From positions 1-40,097 of the IMG/VR virus record IMGVR_UViG_3300042090_000326: DNA of 40,097 nucleotides. One strand, given 5' to 3'. Positions 22,357 through 32,589 of the stretch are shown here, piece by piece (position 1 is the stretch's first letter; the number at the start of each line of letters is the position of its first letter). The notes beneath the pieces were generated by a model. That model was not told the DNA's origin and did no database searches. It worked only from the letters and a program-made list of their open reading frames with translations. Origin of the DNA: a virus. Both the position numbers and the translations under genes were made by a program.

Positions 22357-23891
22357 TCGCCAAACCAAAACTTGCGCTGCTTTCGCTCGTTGCGCCTCTC
22401 GGAATGAAAATCGTGAAGCGTCCAGGCGATCGCCACAAAGATGCACCAAAACATACTCGCATTCTATTCGCCCTAGCGCTCTTTTGTCTATTGCCGATGC
22501 TGGCGCACGGGCAGGTCCCCGTTGCCCTGTTGCCCCCAAGTCACCAGCAGTTCTTTTTGCCGAACGGCACGCCCAACGCGGGAGGCTGCCTGTTTTTCTA
22601 CACTTCTGGCACAAGTACGCCCGCACCGACCTACACGGACGTAAACGGCACGATCCTGAACAGCAATCCAGTGGTGCTGGATTCTTCGGGCTACGCGACA
22701 ATCTATCTCGCGAACCAGGAATACCGCGTGCAGATGCTCACCGCGGGGGGAGTTAACTGCGCGACCGGCTCTCAGGTGTGGGAGCAGGATGGCGTTTCTG
22801 CATACCAGATCATCAACGGCACGCAGACGATCATCTTTTCGGGGGTAACTTCGTTTCCGGTCGGCTCGCCGGGTGAGGTTCTCTACCGCACCGATTTGGG
22901 ACGAATCTGCTTCTTCTACTCATCCTGGGATTGCTTTCCGGGCGATGCGACGATTGACACACTGACCAACAAGACCATAAGCGTTCCCAGCAACACTATT
23001 AGCTGCACGCCGAACTCGGCCGGTCTGTATCTTCGCGATAATGGCACGCAGGTCGAATGCTCAGTAATCCAGCTTGCCGATCTTCCTCCGAATCAATATC
23101 AGGTCGCCTCGAACCAAAGCCCCGGAACAGTGCTTAATAGCCTCGCCATCTTAGTAAACGGAGGGGTCACGGAAGCGACGACTTCCAGCCTGTCGGGAAT
23201 CTACGGCATCTGCGTCGCCAGTACGGGAACGACCTGCGGCGCAACTGGGAATGCAACGATCCTGGTGAATGGCGCGGCGATATGCAATTACGATACTTCG
23301 GCAGTTTCTCTCACAGGCGGCGATTTCGTTACGAACAGCACGACCACTGCGGGGGATTGCCACGACACAGGCTCCACCTCTTGCCCGGCGCCGTCCCTGG
23401 GGCAGGTAATTGGCGTGGTCCAGATCAGCAGCAACCAGACCACGGTGATAGCTCCGGGGCTGTGCCCGCCGACGTTTCCACGCGTCGTTTACAGTACCGC
23501 GACCGCATCAACGAATGTCAGTATCGGCAACACGACCATGGTTTCCTCGGTGGCGGTAAACAGTACGTGGCGCATCGGCGTGTATCTGGACGTAACGCAA
23601 GTTGGCATGAGCTGCGCGGGCAATTCAACGGTTGTTTTCGATGTTGGGTTTACGGACCCGAATACGAGCATTGCCTCAACGGGACAGGTGCTGACGTTCA
23701 CGATCACCACGAACGGAACCCTGGGTACAGTGAACTCTTCGCAGGCGGGAACATTCGGCCCTGCGGGAGTGATTCGCGCGAAGGCGGGAACGCAGATCTA
23801 TTACTCGACTACCTATTCGGCCGGGGGTAGCTGCGCTCCTGCTCCCGACGTGCAGTTGTTCCCGATCCTTGAACAGCTGTCGGGGAATTGA
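22353..23891 (+). CDS. Tailspike/fibre-like protein with signal peptide
   Basis: 512 residues. After 36 polar residues comes a strong hydrophobic stretch (ILFALALFCLLPMLAHGQ, 37-54) like a Sec signal peptide with a long n-region; no later start codon lies closer. Then HQQFFLPNGTPNAGGCLFFYTSGTSTPAPTYTDVNG...NPVVLDSSGYATIYLANQEYRVQM (65-128) has the form of the head-binding module of podovirus tailspikes. The remainder is Thr/Ser/Gly-rich beta with spaced Cys pairs. The place straight after the ejection genes is that of P22 gene 9. The protein likely contacts the receptor; the signal peptide is unexpected for such a protein. Confidence 0.75.
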   Translation: MIAKPKLALLSLVAPLGMKIVKRPGDRHKDAPKHTRILFALALFCLLPMLAHGQVPVALLPPSHQQFFLPNGTPNAGGCLFFYTSGTSTPAPTYTDVNGTILNSNPVVLDSSGYATIYLANQEYRVQMLTAGGVNCATGSQVWEQDGVSAYQIINGTQTIIFSGVTSFPVGSPGEVLYRTDLGRICFFYSSWDCFPGDATIDTLTNKTISVPSNTISCTPNSAGLYLRDNGTQVECSVIQLADLPPNQYQVASNQSPGTVLNSLAILVNGGVTEATTSSLSGIYGICVASTGTTCGATGNATILVNGAAICNYDTSAVSLTGGDFVTNSTTTAGDCHDTGSTSCPAPSLGQVIGVVQISSNQTTVIAPGLCPPTFPRVVYSTATASTNVSIGNTTMVSSVAVNSTWRIGVYLDVTQVGMSCAGNSTVVFDVGFTDPNTSIASTGQVLTFTITTNGTLGTVNSSQAGTFGPAGVIRAKAGTQIYYSTTYSAGGSCAPAPDVQLFPILEQLSGN

Positions 23892-26800
23892 TGATGAGAC
23901 GACTACTCTTTCTTGCGTTCCTGCTCACCCCGCTACTCACATACGCGCAGGGCGTTCGCATCGGCCCTCAGCAGATCAGCCAGGAATCAACCGTCGCGGG
24001 TCAGCCGAACGTGCTTACCGTGCCGCTTGGGGCCATCGTGAACTTCTGCAATGCCCCTGCGAATGCGGCGCCGTGCACGAACAAGGCACCAACCTACACC
24101 GACGCCACGCTTTCGACGCCTTGCAGCACGTCCACGCAAATCGTGCTCGACGGCACGAACAACTGCGTTGCGAGTCCGGATGCAGGGGAAAACTGGGGCG
24201 TCTGGGTTGCTGCAGGTCAGTACACGTACACGATTACATTGTCAACGGGGGTGACGCTCGGGCCTTATTTCGTCACTGCGGGAGGTTCTGGGGGCGGAGG
24301 CGGGGGTTCGCCGGCCGGATCGGTAGGATCTTTCCAGATCTACGGCCCTGGTGGAGTTTTCGCTGCATCTCAGACCTTTTTCGATAAGGGCGCTCTCGGA
24401 ACCTGTTTTACAGGTCCGCGGCCCTATTACGATGTGACGTGCTTCAATGCTTCTGGGTCATCCGCCACCGTGACAGGTTCGATCAATGCGACGCAGAATA
24501 CATTGACTCTCGGGGCAGCTCTGGATTTTACGAACGGGGAAGGAGTGATGGTTCCCGGTGCGGGAGCCACGGCCACGATCCTCGCCCCCACAGCGCCTTC
24601 CGGCGCGCAAGTTTCAACGGTTGCGAACATCCTAAACATCAACCTGGTGCCGAGCGGTTCGACACACGGAATAACCTGCTCGGGCGGCGTTGCGACAGTC
24701 ACAACGAATGGGTGGTACGGTTTCGCGAATGGCACGAGCGTGACCCTCGCGGGAACAGGGGTCTCGAATTACAACATCACGGCCACGCTGACCGCGGTCA
24801 GCAATTACGTTTTCACCATCCCCGCGACCTGCTCTGGCAATGCGGATGGCGGAACGGTCACTCTCAGTGCTAGCGGCTCGACCACCTTCAATTACAAGAT
24901 CGTGGCGATGGACGCTCTCAGGGGTTACAGTCCAGCTTCGGCCAACTTCACGGTCACGACGGGCCAAGTTCTTTCCCCGCAGGTCCATAACCACCTCACA
25001 TGGACAGCATCTCTCAACGCGACCGAATATCTGGTCTACGGGGACAAGGGGCTCGGCGGAGCGCTGTCCTGCATTGGCCCTGCGGTTGCCATTACAACAC
25101 CCTCAAATTCACCGACCTATGACGATTACGGCAACGCGGGAGGCCAGTGCCCTCTGAATGCCCCGCCTGCCCCGCCTTCAGGGAACACGCCGCAGGACCT
25201 GGTAACGACCATCTCAAGTGGGGGCGGAACAACGACCCTGGTTCTCGCTGCCGCTGCCTCCAACAGCGTCTTCGGCGTGACGGTTGAGCATGACGACAGC
25301 GCGGCGGCACAGGCGGCCCTTAACGCGATGGCCTCCAACACTTTAGTTCAGAACGGAGGAGCCGGGATCGTGGACTTCCCGACCGGAACCTATCGCCTTG
25401 AGACGCTGAGTTTTACGAACGCGAACAATGGCAGCGCCAGAATTGAAGTAAACGGGCACATCATTTTCAGGACTCCGTTCAAGTTCACCGGGATCGACAA
25501 TTACCATATCGTCGGCATGTCGGGGGCTCCATCGGAGCAGCAGTGGACAGGGCCGGGGGCCTCGATCGACGGCCGTGGTACCGCTCCCGTCATCCATTTC
25601 TACGGGAACTGGCAATCCAATAGCATCGAGAACATTCAGATCGGTAATTGCCCGTCAAGCTGCGTATACATGGAGGCCGATGCGAGCGGCAGCCCGACGA
25701 CCGACACAATTCTAAACGATGACATGGGCACGATCGGTCTGCCGTCCCTATCTCCGCTCTTCGTCTTCCTCGGTTCATTCGGAGTGAAGATTCCGGGAGG
25801 CTATTACCACACAAGCGGGAGTTCTGTGCTGCCTTCTATTTTCATTCACGATACCGGGATCGCGTCTATTGATTGCGTCAACTTCGCCGGAAGCGGCATC
25901 GGGCTTCTTGAAGATACGAATTATGCTCCCGGAGTGTCGGGGCCTTTCCGAATCGATTTCGGCTGCTCGACCGACCCTTACGAAAGCGGGAATACACCGA
26001 TGGTGGCCATCGCGACCACCACGAGCGCATGGGTCGAGAACGTCACGATCAACAATCCTGGGCCGGCCGATGCGGTCGTCGGGCAAGACACATCAATCGT
26101 AAAGACAAGCGGCAGCGGCGGAATCGTCAATCAGTTGACGGTCATCGGGGCTCAGCCCATTCAAAACGAGGCAGTCCTTGAAGGCAACGCACGCGGAATC
26201 ATCACCTGCGGACTCTCAACTGCGGGATGCGAGGGCGCAACCGTGTTTGGCGGATTGGTCGGAATCGCCATCGACAATCAGGGGCAGGTATTCAATTTCG
26301 CGGGACCGAATGCCCTCGGCGGCACGCACTTCATCGGGCAGACAGGCGCAGCGAATCCCATCTCCGTCGAGAATCCTGCCGGAACGGTAAAAGCGTCAGT
26401 TGATCCTCTGGGCAATGCGGTTGCGGCGAGCGTCACAGACTCTGGCATCACGGGCTTGATTCAGTGTGTACACGCAAGTTCTACGGGGCTATTTTCAGGA
26501 ACAGGGGCGGATTGCGGTGCAGGCGGAAGCAGTATCTTTACGAGCTTCCAGTTCGGCACGAACACGGCGGTCACAGGTACGGGCAACTATTTCCAGCTCA
26601 CTTACGATTCCAACTTCGCACCGACGTACAGCGGGTCTGGAACCGTGGGCAGCCCTTTCATCGCCACACTGAAGCTCTCGGCTACGCCGGCGCTCGGCAC
26701 GCCTTCTGCCATCAATCTTGCGAACGCGACGAATCTCCCTTGCGGCGCGCTCCCCGCGCTGACTGGCGGCGTCACATCTGCCGGTTCGACCTGCACGGTG

Positions 26801-28105
26801 TCTCAGGTGCTCCCGAACGGCGACACGGCCACGACCCAGACGGTCGGAGATAGCACGGCGAAACTCGCGACAGATGCTTTCGTAATTGCCAACTCAGTTG
26901 CCAACCCCTGCTCTGCGAATCCTCTCGGGGCGATGCTCTACCAGAGCAACACTTCTGCGTTGGCCTGCCTCCTGGGACCGACAGGGCCGAACAACACGCC
27001 TCTTTACCTGTGCGACACACCGGTGGCAGGCGCGGCGACTGCGGAGACCTGGTGCGTGGGCGGCGTCCCGGTTGACGCCACGAACCCGGCAACGCTGCTG
27101 GTAGGAGACCGCGCTAATTTCCTGAACTGGACGAGCGGCGTGGCTCTTGCCCTACCTGCCGTTGGCGGCAGTTTCGCGAACAACTTCCCGTTCGTGCTGA
27201 AGAACACCTCGAGCACTCTGACGATCACCCCGAATGCCGCGGCGAGCGACCTGATCGATGGAGCCGCAAGCGGGACGGTCCTGCCGAACTTCGCATCATG
27301 GGTCTATCAGGATTCAACCTCGGCGCCGGGTCATTGGTTCACGATCAAAGTGCCGACGTTTCAGGCCTTCGGAGTAACCTGCACAAACGGCTTGAACTGG
27401 TCAACGACAACCGGAATCGGCTGCCTTGCGGCGGCACCAATCCTCTCTGGCGGCACGGCTGGCGGTGACTTGAGCGGAACGTATCCGAACCCGACTGTAG
27501 CGCAGGTCAATGGGGCTGCTGTTCCAACTTCAGCGACCATCGTTGGCACGAACGGATCAAAGCAGCTTGTGGCTGCGGCTCTCGCCAGCGCCGACATCTA
27601 CGTGGGGAATGGTTCAAATCTTCCGGTTGCCGTTGCGGTAAGCGGTGACTCAACACTTTCCAATACGGGCGGGATGGTCAATACGGGCATCAATGGAGCC
27701 ACGCTGCCCGCATCCGCTGCGCTCGTCGCAACCAATTCGAGCAAGCAAATCGTGGCTGCCGGGGCGCAGTATGCGAAACTCCGCTGCGAGCCCGGGCTTG
27801 GTGATGGACTGAATGCCATTCCAGCAGGCACCTACCTGCAAACGAACTGCTATAACGATTCCGGCGTCACCTGGACGATTACCGGGATCAAGTGCTACAT
27901 AGACGGCGGCTCAAGCAGCACGCTGAACGCCGCAGGCAACACCCTCGGCGCGCTGCTGACCGGCGCAATCGCCTGCTCGACTTCGTTTGCTTCGGGAACG
28001 CAGAGTGCGAACGTCGCACTTACCAGCGGAGATTACATCAAGTTCACCTTCGTCGCGGACGGGACGGCGAAACAGACGACTTGGGTCGTCTCCATGACGC
28101 AATGA
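23888..28105 (+). CDS. Giant tail fibre/spike with beta-helix
   Basis: 1405 residues, the largest protein here. It starts with a clear signal peptide (MMMRRLLFLAFLLTPLLTYAQG). An N-terminal Cys-rich domain (FCNAPANAAPCTNKAPTYTD...NNC) leads through a Gly linker (about 130) to Ig-like beta regions. VEHDDSAAAQAALNAM and IVDFPTGTYRLETLSF (465-505) are the pectate-lyase-3 type entry to a right-handed beta-helix extending to about 830, typical of depolymerising or receptor-binding spikes. The C-terminus has fibre repeats (GGDLSGTYPNPTV near 1195). Likely trimeric adhesin and perhaps polysaccharide-degrading enzyme; no catalytic residues assigned. Confidence 0.82.
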   Translation: MMMRRLLFLAFLLTPLLTYAQGVRIGPQQISQESTVAGQPNVLTVPLGAIVNFCNAPANAAPCTNKAPTYTDATLSTPCSTSTQIVLDGTNNCVASPDAGENWGVWVAAGQYTYTITLSTGVTLGPYFVTAGGSGGGGGGSPAGSVGSFQIYGPGGVFAASQTFFDKGALGTCFTGPRPYYDVTCFNASGSSATVTGSINATQNTLTLGAALDFTNGEGVMVPGAGATATILAPTAPSGAQVSTVANILNINLVPSGSTHGITCSGGVATVTTNGWYGFANGTSVTLAGTGVSNYNITATLTAVSNYVFTIPATCSGNADGGTVTLSASGSTTFNYKIVAMDALRGYSPASANFTVTTGQVLSPQVHNHLTWTASLNATEYLVYGDKGLGGALSCIGPAVAITTPSNSPTYDDYGNAGGQCPLNAPPAPPSGNTPQDLVTTISSGGGTTTLVLAAAASNSVFGVTVEHDDSAAAQAALNAMASNTLVQNGGAGIVDFPTGTYRLETLSFTNANNGSARIEVNGHIIFRTPFKFTGIDNYHIVGMSGAPSEQQWTGPGASIDGRGTAPVIHFYGNWQSNSIENIQIGNCPSSCVYMEADASGSPTTDTILNDDMGTIGLPSLSPLFVFLGSFGVKIPGGYYHTSGSSVLPSIFIHDTGIASIDCVNFAGSGIGLLEDTNYAPGVSGPFRIDFGCSTDPYESGNTPMVAIATTTSAWVENVTINNPGPADAVVGQDTSIVKTSGSGGIVNQLTVIGAQPIQNEAVLEGNARGIITCGLSTAGCEGATVFGGLVGIAIDNQGQVFNFAGPNALGGTHFIGQTGAANPISVENPAGTVKASVDPLGNAVAASVTDSGITGLIQCVHASSTGLFSGTGADCGAGGSSIFTSFQFGTNTAVTGTGNYFQLTYDSNFAPTYSGSGTVGSPFIATLKLSATPALGTPSAINLANATNLPCGALPALTGGVTSAGSTCTVSQVLPNGDTATTQTVGDSTAKLATDAFVIANSVANPCSANPLGAMLYQSNTSALACLLGPTGPNNTPLYLCDTPVAGAATAETWCVGGVPVDATNPATLLVGDRANFLNWTSGVALALPAVGGSFANNFPFVLKNTSSTLTITPNAAASDLIDGAASGTVLPNFASWVYQDSTSAPGHWFTIKVPTFQAFGVTCTNGLNWSTTTGIGCLAAAPILSGGTAGGDLSGTYPNPTVAQVNGAAVPTSATIVGTNGSKQLVAAALASADIYVGNGSNLPVAVAVSGDSTLSNTGGMVNTGINGATLPASAALVATNSSKQIVAAGAQYAKLRCEPGLGDGLNAIPAGTYLQTNCYNDSGVTWTITGIKCYIDGGSSSTLNAAGNTLGALLTGAIACSTSFASGTQSANVALTSGDYIKFTFVADGTAKQTTWVVSMTQ

Positions 28106-30294
28106 GACGGCTTCTGCTCTTTCTGGCCCTTGCGCCTTGCCTCCACGCGCAGGGCATGATCACGGGTAATGATCACCGCAAGATTTTCGCGGCCGCAGTT
28201 AATCCTACCCCCGGCTTCGTCTCATCGACGGTCAGTGGGAGCACAGAGAACGATTCCGTCACGACACTGTTTTCCGGCACCACGACTTGCAACAACACGA
28301 ACTACACCTTCTGCACGCAATATGCCGATCCCACCCTGGCAGGGAACTCGGGAGTACTTTTTGTCACCTACGGGGCCAGTTCGCAGGAAGCCCCGACCGT
28401 CACGGATGATAAATCAAATACCTATACCCACGCATCGTGCACTGCTCACGATTCAACAAACAACCGCTGGGCAGAAGTGTACTACTCAATCGGACTCACC
28501 ACTGGAACGCGGCAGATCACCGTCACCTTCCCAACCACTGTCACAAACGCACAAGTGCAGGTGCAGCAGCTCTACAACATTGGTTCCTATGATTCCTGTT
28601 CGCAGAATGCCAGCGGGTCATCGGTCACTTCTTTCACGGCAGGCAGTCTCACAACTACGGCCGGGAACGACTGGGTAGGCGTTTTTACCGTGCAGACCAA
28701 CCCAACGAACACCACTTCTACAAACAATTCCCTCGGCCCGTTCGCGGCGGATTCTGGATGGAACCAGACCTCAAATGATCTTCGTGAAGGCGCAGCCTCG
28801 GCATGGGAAGTGGATGCTTCCTCGGGAACGATCACCCCGAAGATGACTTCCAGCGCTTCGGCGGCTTATGTCGGGGTCTCTGTAGCACTGAAGTCCGCAA
28901 CTGCCGGGAATGCTCCGTCCGGGATGTACATCTCCTGCATCGGTTCTTACAATTCCACGGCCTCACTGGCAAATACCGTAACCACGGCGCAGGAAGGAAT
29001 GCCCTGTACTCCTGTCAGCGGGTCGGGCAGCTTGCTGTTTGTCGATATACAAGGTGGCACGTTCAGCAATGACCCCTTGGCGATTACTGGAATATCAGAC
29101 GGAACGAATACTTGGGCGCAGTGCGGAATCACCACCACTACCGGGACCGGAGGACCTTGGACATCTACCTGGTATGCGTCAAATCCCACTTTAATCAACT
29201 CAGAAGCTCCTACGTTCACGATCAACCCGAATGGAACCGCCTATGACATAAGCCTGTGGTGGTACGTTGTTTCCGGGACAAACACCACGGGCGGTTGTGA
29301 TGCCTACCCGATTACCGATACCGGCAGCAACGTCACCACTGGTTCCACGTTCACGATAACGAGCACTTATCAGACGGCCGCTAGCTCGGCAATGATTTTT
29401 AACCAAATGGGCACACAGCAGAACACGCCCGTGTCCCTGACTTCACCCTCGGTGTTATTCGATACGACCATCAATGCTGGTGAAAACCTCAACGGACCTT
29501 GGCCGCTCGATGAAAACAATGCGCGGGGACATTTTCAAACGTCCAATTCAAATTCGGCACAGACCTGGACCTACGGGCTAACCTCCTCGACTACGCAGCT
29601 ATCGGTATGGGCTTCCACTTTCGCGGCTTTCCCGCTTCCCGGTGCAGTATGGATGAAAGACAAAGCTGTCACTGCGGAAGCTACGGGCACGGCATCCGAT
29701 GTCCAGGCCAGCATTACCACTACCGCATCATCGACCCTGGCGGTGGCCGTCGATCTCTACAGCAGCACGGTTAGAACCATCAGCTCGGTCAAGCTAGATG
29801 GAAACACCTCTTGCAGCACCGGCACGGCTCTCAATTTGGTTTCAAACACTACCACCACGGGAGTTTCCGGTTCGCAAGGCGCGACGGCGATCTATTACCT
29901 TACGGGAGTTTCAGCGGCAGCGCATACGATCACCGCCTGTGCCTCGGGCGCGATGGTTGGAGGTCACTTCGACATTGCTGTGTATCCCGTCATAAATATC
30001 AGCGCGACGGACGGCACCGCTACCGCGAATCAGAATAGTTCGGTTAGCGCGGGAGCGGCCACGGCAAGCGGCGTGACCACGACCGCGACAAAAGGATTTT
30101 GCCTGAGCATTTTCTCGGTGTCGAATCTGGTTACGGCCTCCCCGGCTTCCGGGAACGCTTACACGACGGGATCGGGAATCTTTACATCGACAGACGCCTG
30201 GGCGGGGCTTATCTCGACATCCGCCGCATCTCACGCGCCTGCGGTTTCGGATTCAAGCGGGACTTTTAACGCCAGCAATGCGTGCTTTCAATAG
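28102..30294 (+). CDS. Large secreted-type repeat protein
   Basis: 730 residues starting MRRLLLFLALAPCLHAQG, a Sec signal peptide. The mature part is Thr/Ser/Asn-rich beta made of about three related domains: each has a 'V..D..SN.Y......' strand, a GVSGSQGATAIYYLTGVSA or TTGTRQITVTFP type strand and an 'AGSLTTTAGNDWVGVF' or 'AASSAMIFNQMG' type strand. Such domains occur in bacterial surface proteins. Spaced Cys residues suggest disulphides. By position, an accessory adhesin or fibre tip; it could instead be secreted to the cell surface. Confidence 0.65.
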   Translation: MRRLLLFLALAPCLHAQGMITGNDHRKIFAAAVNPTPGFVSSTVSGSTENDSVTTLFSGTTTCNNTNYTFCTQYADPTLAGNSGVLFVTYGASSQEAPTVTDDKSNTYTHASCTAHDSTNNRWAEVYYSIGLTTGTRQITVTFPTTVTNAQVQVQQLYNIGSYDSCSQNASGSSVTSFTAGSLTTTAGNDWVGVFTVQTNPTNTTSTNNSLGPFAADSGWNQTSNDLREGAASAWEVDASSGTITPKMTSSASAAYVGVSVALKSATAGNAPSGMYISCIGSYNSTASLANTVTTAQEGMPCTPVSGSGSLLFVDIQGGTFSNDPLAITGISDGTNTWAQCGITTTTGTGGPWTSTWYASNPTLINSEAPTFTINPNGTAYDISLWWYVVSGTNTTGGCDAYPITDTGSNVTTGSTFTITSTYQTAASSAMIFNQMGTQQNTPVSLTSPSVLFDTTINAGENLNGPWPLDENNARGHFQTSNSNSAQTWTYGLTSSTTQLSVWASTFAAFPLPGAVWMKDKAVTAEATGTASDVQASITTTASSTLAVAVDLYSSTVRTISSVKLDGNTSCSTGTALNLVSNTTTTGVSGSQGATAIYYLTGVSAAAHTITACASGAMVGGHFDIAVYPVINISATDGTATANQNSSVSAGAATASGVTTTATKGFCLSIFSVSNLVTASPASGNAYTTGSGIFTSTDAWAGLISTSAASHAPAVSDSSGTFNASNACFQ

Positions 30295-30306
30295 AATGGG
30301 TGTATA

Positions 30307-32148
30307 ATGCATAACCATGAATCACCTATGGATCATCGCCGTGGCTTTCAGCGTTGCTCGTTTAAGCGTGTATGGCTGGGCCTTTTTGTTCAAGCGCTCC
30401 TAGCCGTCTCGGCCCACGCCGCGACTTACACGGCCGCCTCATGCGATATGAGCGACGTGCAAACTGCTATCAGCAATGAGAACGCTTCTCCGATTAACGG
30501 AGATATCATCGCAATCCCCTCGGGAAACTGCTCTTGGACGAATACCAGCCAACTGAATGCCGCATTCACGGTTTCCGTTACGATTCAAGGCAACACGACC
30601 ATCAGCACGAACTGCGGCGCGCCCCCCACTTACACGTCGCCCTGCACTGCAACCGATAACACAATCATCAAAGACGGAAGAGGAAGCGGGGGATCTCCCC
30701 TTATCGGATTCGCTCCGAATGGTTCTTCGAGTCAAGAAGTGAGGATCACCGGAATAAGCTGGAACATGAACAATGTGGCCGACTTCAATGGGATGATCGC
30801 CATAGGAACCCAGAACGATACGGGACAAATCCGCCTCGATCATTGCCATTTCTATAACTTGGGAGCAGTGGCTGTTTTGGAATACCAGGTAACCGGATAC
30901 GGTGTGGCCGATCACAATGTTTTCGACAGCAATAGCACTGTAAACGGGATAAGGGCTTATGGGTCGGACGGGCAGGGGTACACCTTTTGGAATCAGAGCA
31001 CACAATTCGGCTCGGCCAATTTCTTCTTCATGGAAAATAATACTTTCAATAACGGATACCCCGACGATTGCAATGCCGGTGGCCGTTATGTATTCCGCTA
31101 TAACGTCTATAACGGTAATCAGAGCGATGCCTATACCCAGACCCATGCCCTTGGGTCCGTTCTTGGCCCTCCGGCCGCTGGCTGCCGAGCATGGGAGGTT
31201 TATGGGAACGTAGCGACTTCCACAAGCTCGGGGGGTGCCTATGCCGGAGAAGGACTGACTTCCGGGACAGGTCTTTCGTGGAACAACATCACGGCCGGGT
31301 ATAACCACAACCTGTCATTCTTTGAAGATCGGGACAGCGGCACGAATACCTGCGGGGCGACTCCGAATTATTGCCAAAATGCAACGCCAAACGGCTGGGG
31401 ATACTGCGCGAGCTCTCCGTTCGGAGGAGTTGCGGGGCCGAGCAATTGGGATGGAAACAATAATAACAATGGCTCGCAGGGATGGCCGTGCATTGGCCAG
31501 ATCGGAAGAGGGCAGGGAGACTTGCTGGCAGGGACTGCATTTCCGACCATTTGCGATCAGACGCTCGGATGCAGTACTTACAATGGGCAGTGGCCGAATC
31601 AGAAATTGGAGCCAGTTTACAGTTGGGAAGAAACCTGCGGATCAACCTGCACGACATTGGTTGACGTGCAAAGCCCGGACAACAATATCCAAGCGAACCG
31701 GGATTACTACGTGCAGGCCGGGAGCACCGCGCAGATAAGCTCAAGTTCCCCATTCAATGGCACATCTGGAACTGGATGGGGCACTTCCGCCAACCGCCCG
31801 GCTACATGCACGGCAGGAATCGGAGGAACTTACGCTACTAGCCCCACAGGTTCCTACGGAGTGGCTTATTTCGCTACCGATGCAAACTCGGGGCAAGGGG
31901 AGCTTTACATCTGTACCGGAACTAACACTTGGACAGCGGCGTATGAACCGTATGTTTTCCCTCATCCGCTCGATACGACAGGAGTCACGCCCGTTCCGCC
32001 GTCAACGATCGCGAATTCGAATTTTATGGCAAAGGAGAAACAAGATGAGAAAGCTAGGATTGCTTCTGTTCTTTTTGGCGTTAGCAGGAATCTCGACCCC
32101 GGCCCAAGCAGCGCACTCCGTAACGCTCACCTGGACGGAGAGCGTTGA
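30307..32148 (+). CDS. Secreted beta-helix (pectate-lyase-like) protein
   Basis: 613 residues. After about 20 polar residues comes the hydrophobic segment VWLGLFVQALLAVSAHAATY, a signal peptide; the Met at 30328 would give a shorter n-region. Residues 50-330 form a right-handed parallel beta-helix pattern (GDIIAIPSGNCSW, VTIQGNT, VRITGISWNMNN, IRLDHCHFYN, YGVADHNVFDSN, FFMENNTFNN). WTAAYEPYVFPHPL is the usual C-terminal end of this secreted family. A further 40 residues run out of frame over the next gene by 104 nt. Probably binds or cleaves surface polysaccharide; catalytic residues not identified. Confidence 0.72.
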   Translation: MHNHESPMDHRRGFQRCSFKRVWLGLFVQALLAVSAHAATYTAASCDMSDVQTAISNENASPINGDIIAIPSGNCSWTNTSQLNAAFTVSVTIQGNTTISTNCGAPPTYTSPCTATDNTIIKDGRGSGGSPLIGFAPNGSSSQEVRITGISWNMNNVADFNGMIAIGTQNDTGQIRLDHCHFYNLGAVAVLEYQVTGYGVADHNVFDSNSTVNGIRAYGSDGQGYTFWNQSTQFGSANFFFMENNTFNNGYPDDCNAGGRYVFRYNVYNGNQSDAYTQTHALGSVLGPPAAGCRAWEVYGNVATSTSSGGAYAGEGLTSGTGLSWNNITAGYNHNLSFFEDRDSGTNTCGATPNYCQNATPNGWGYCASSPFGGVAGPSNWDGNNNNNGSQGWPCIGQIGRGQGDLLAGTAFPTICDQTLGCSTYNGQWPNQKLEPVYSWEETCGSTCTTLVDVQSPDNNIQANRDYYVQAGSTAQISSSSPFNGTSGTGWGTSANRPATCTAGIGGTYATSPTGSYGVAYFATDANSGQGELYICTGTNTWTAAYEPYVFPHPLDTTGVTPVPPSTIANSNFMAKEKQDEKARIASVLFGVSRNLDPGPSSALRNAHLDGER

Positions 32149-32425
32149 CACAACTTCGACCTACGTAGTCTACCGCGCGCCGGGGGCGTGTCCTGCGGCC
32201 GGAACTACGCCTCTGCCTGCAAGCTTCGTGCAGGTCGGGACCAATTCGGCGCCTAGCTCTGGCACTTCTCTCTCGTTCACCGACACCTCCGCTACGCTGA
32301 CGGCGGGAGCCTGGTGCTACGACGTGGAAGCTACGCTTGCGGGCGTCAGTTCCAAGCCATCGAACTTCGCTCCGGTGACGATCGCTCCGGGTGCAGTGAC
32401 GATCACGGTGACAATCGCGCAATGA
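32045..32425 (+). CDS. Secreted fibronectin-III-like domain protein
   Basis: 126 residues with GGAG 7 nt before the ATG. MRKLGLLLFFLALAGISTPAQA is a clear signal peptide. The mature part is one FnIII/Ig-like domain: HSVTLTWTESVDTTSTYVVYRAPG, then SFTDTSATLTAGAWCYDVEATLAGVSSKPSNF. A Cys pair is present. Its 5' end overlaps the preceding gene by 104 nt in another frame. Such single domains bind carbohydrates or other surface proteins; role here unknown. Confidence 0.7.
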   Translation: MRKLGLLLFFLALAGISTPAQAAHSVTLTWTESVDTTSTYVVYRAPGACPAAGTTPLPASFVQVGTNSAPSSGTSLSFTDTSATLTAGAWCYDVEATLAGVSSKPSNFAPVTIAPGAVTITVTIAQ

Positions 32426-32589
32426 AGTCTTGCTGGTGGAAAGACTCTGCCTTAATGTTCAAGCGAGGCGAGCGCTGCAAGAAAACGCAAGGGCTTCAGG
32501 ACATCGGGAACGGGCTGAAGTATTGCGCAGTTCACTTCCCGAAAGTCCTGAAGCTCAGAGAGTGGATTAGGAGGGCACCCAGCCCATGA
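32422..32589 (+). CDS. Small Cys-containing basic protein
   Basis: 55 residues, basic, with Cys4, Cys19 and a late CAVHF segment, possibly a zinc site. ATGA overlaps on both sides. No recognised family. Confidence 0.5.
   Translation: MKSCWWKDSALMFKRGERCKKTQGLQDIGNGLKYCAVHFPKVLKLREWIRRAPSP

Noticed and set aside
23282-23830. 182-codon plus-strand frame inside the tailspike gene
   Set aside because: Shadow frame rich in His/Arg/Gly, fully inside a longer frame that has domain similarity.
30303-30308. TATAAT overlapping the start of the beta-helix gene
   Set aside because: No -35 box at 16-18 bp upstream, and transcription would begin inside the gene.
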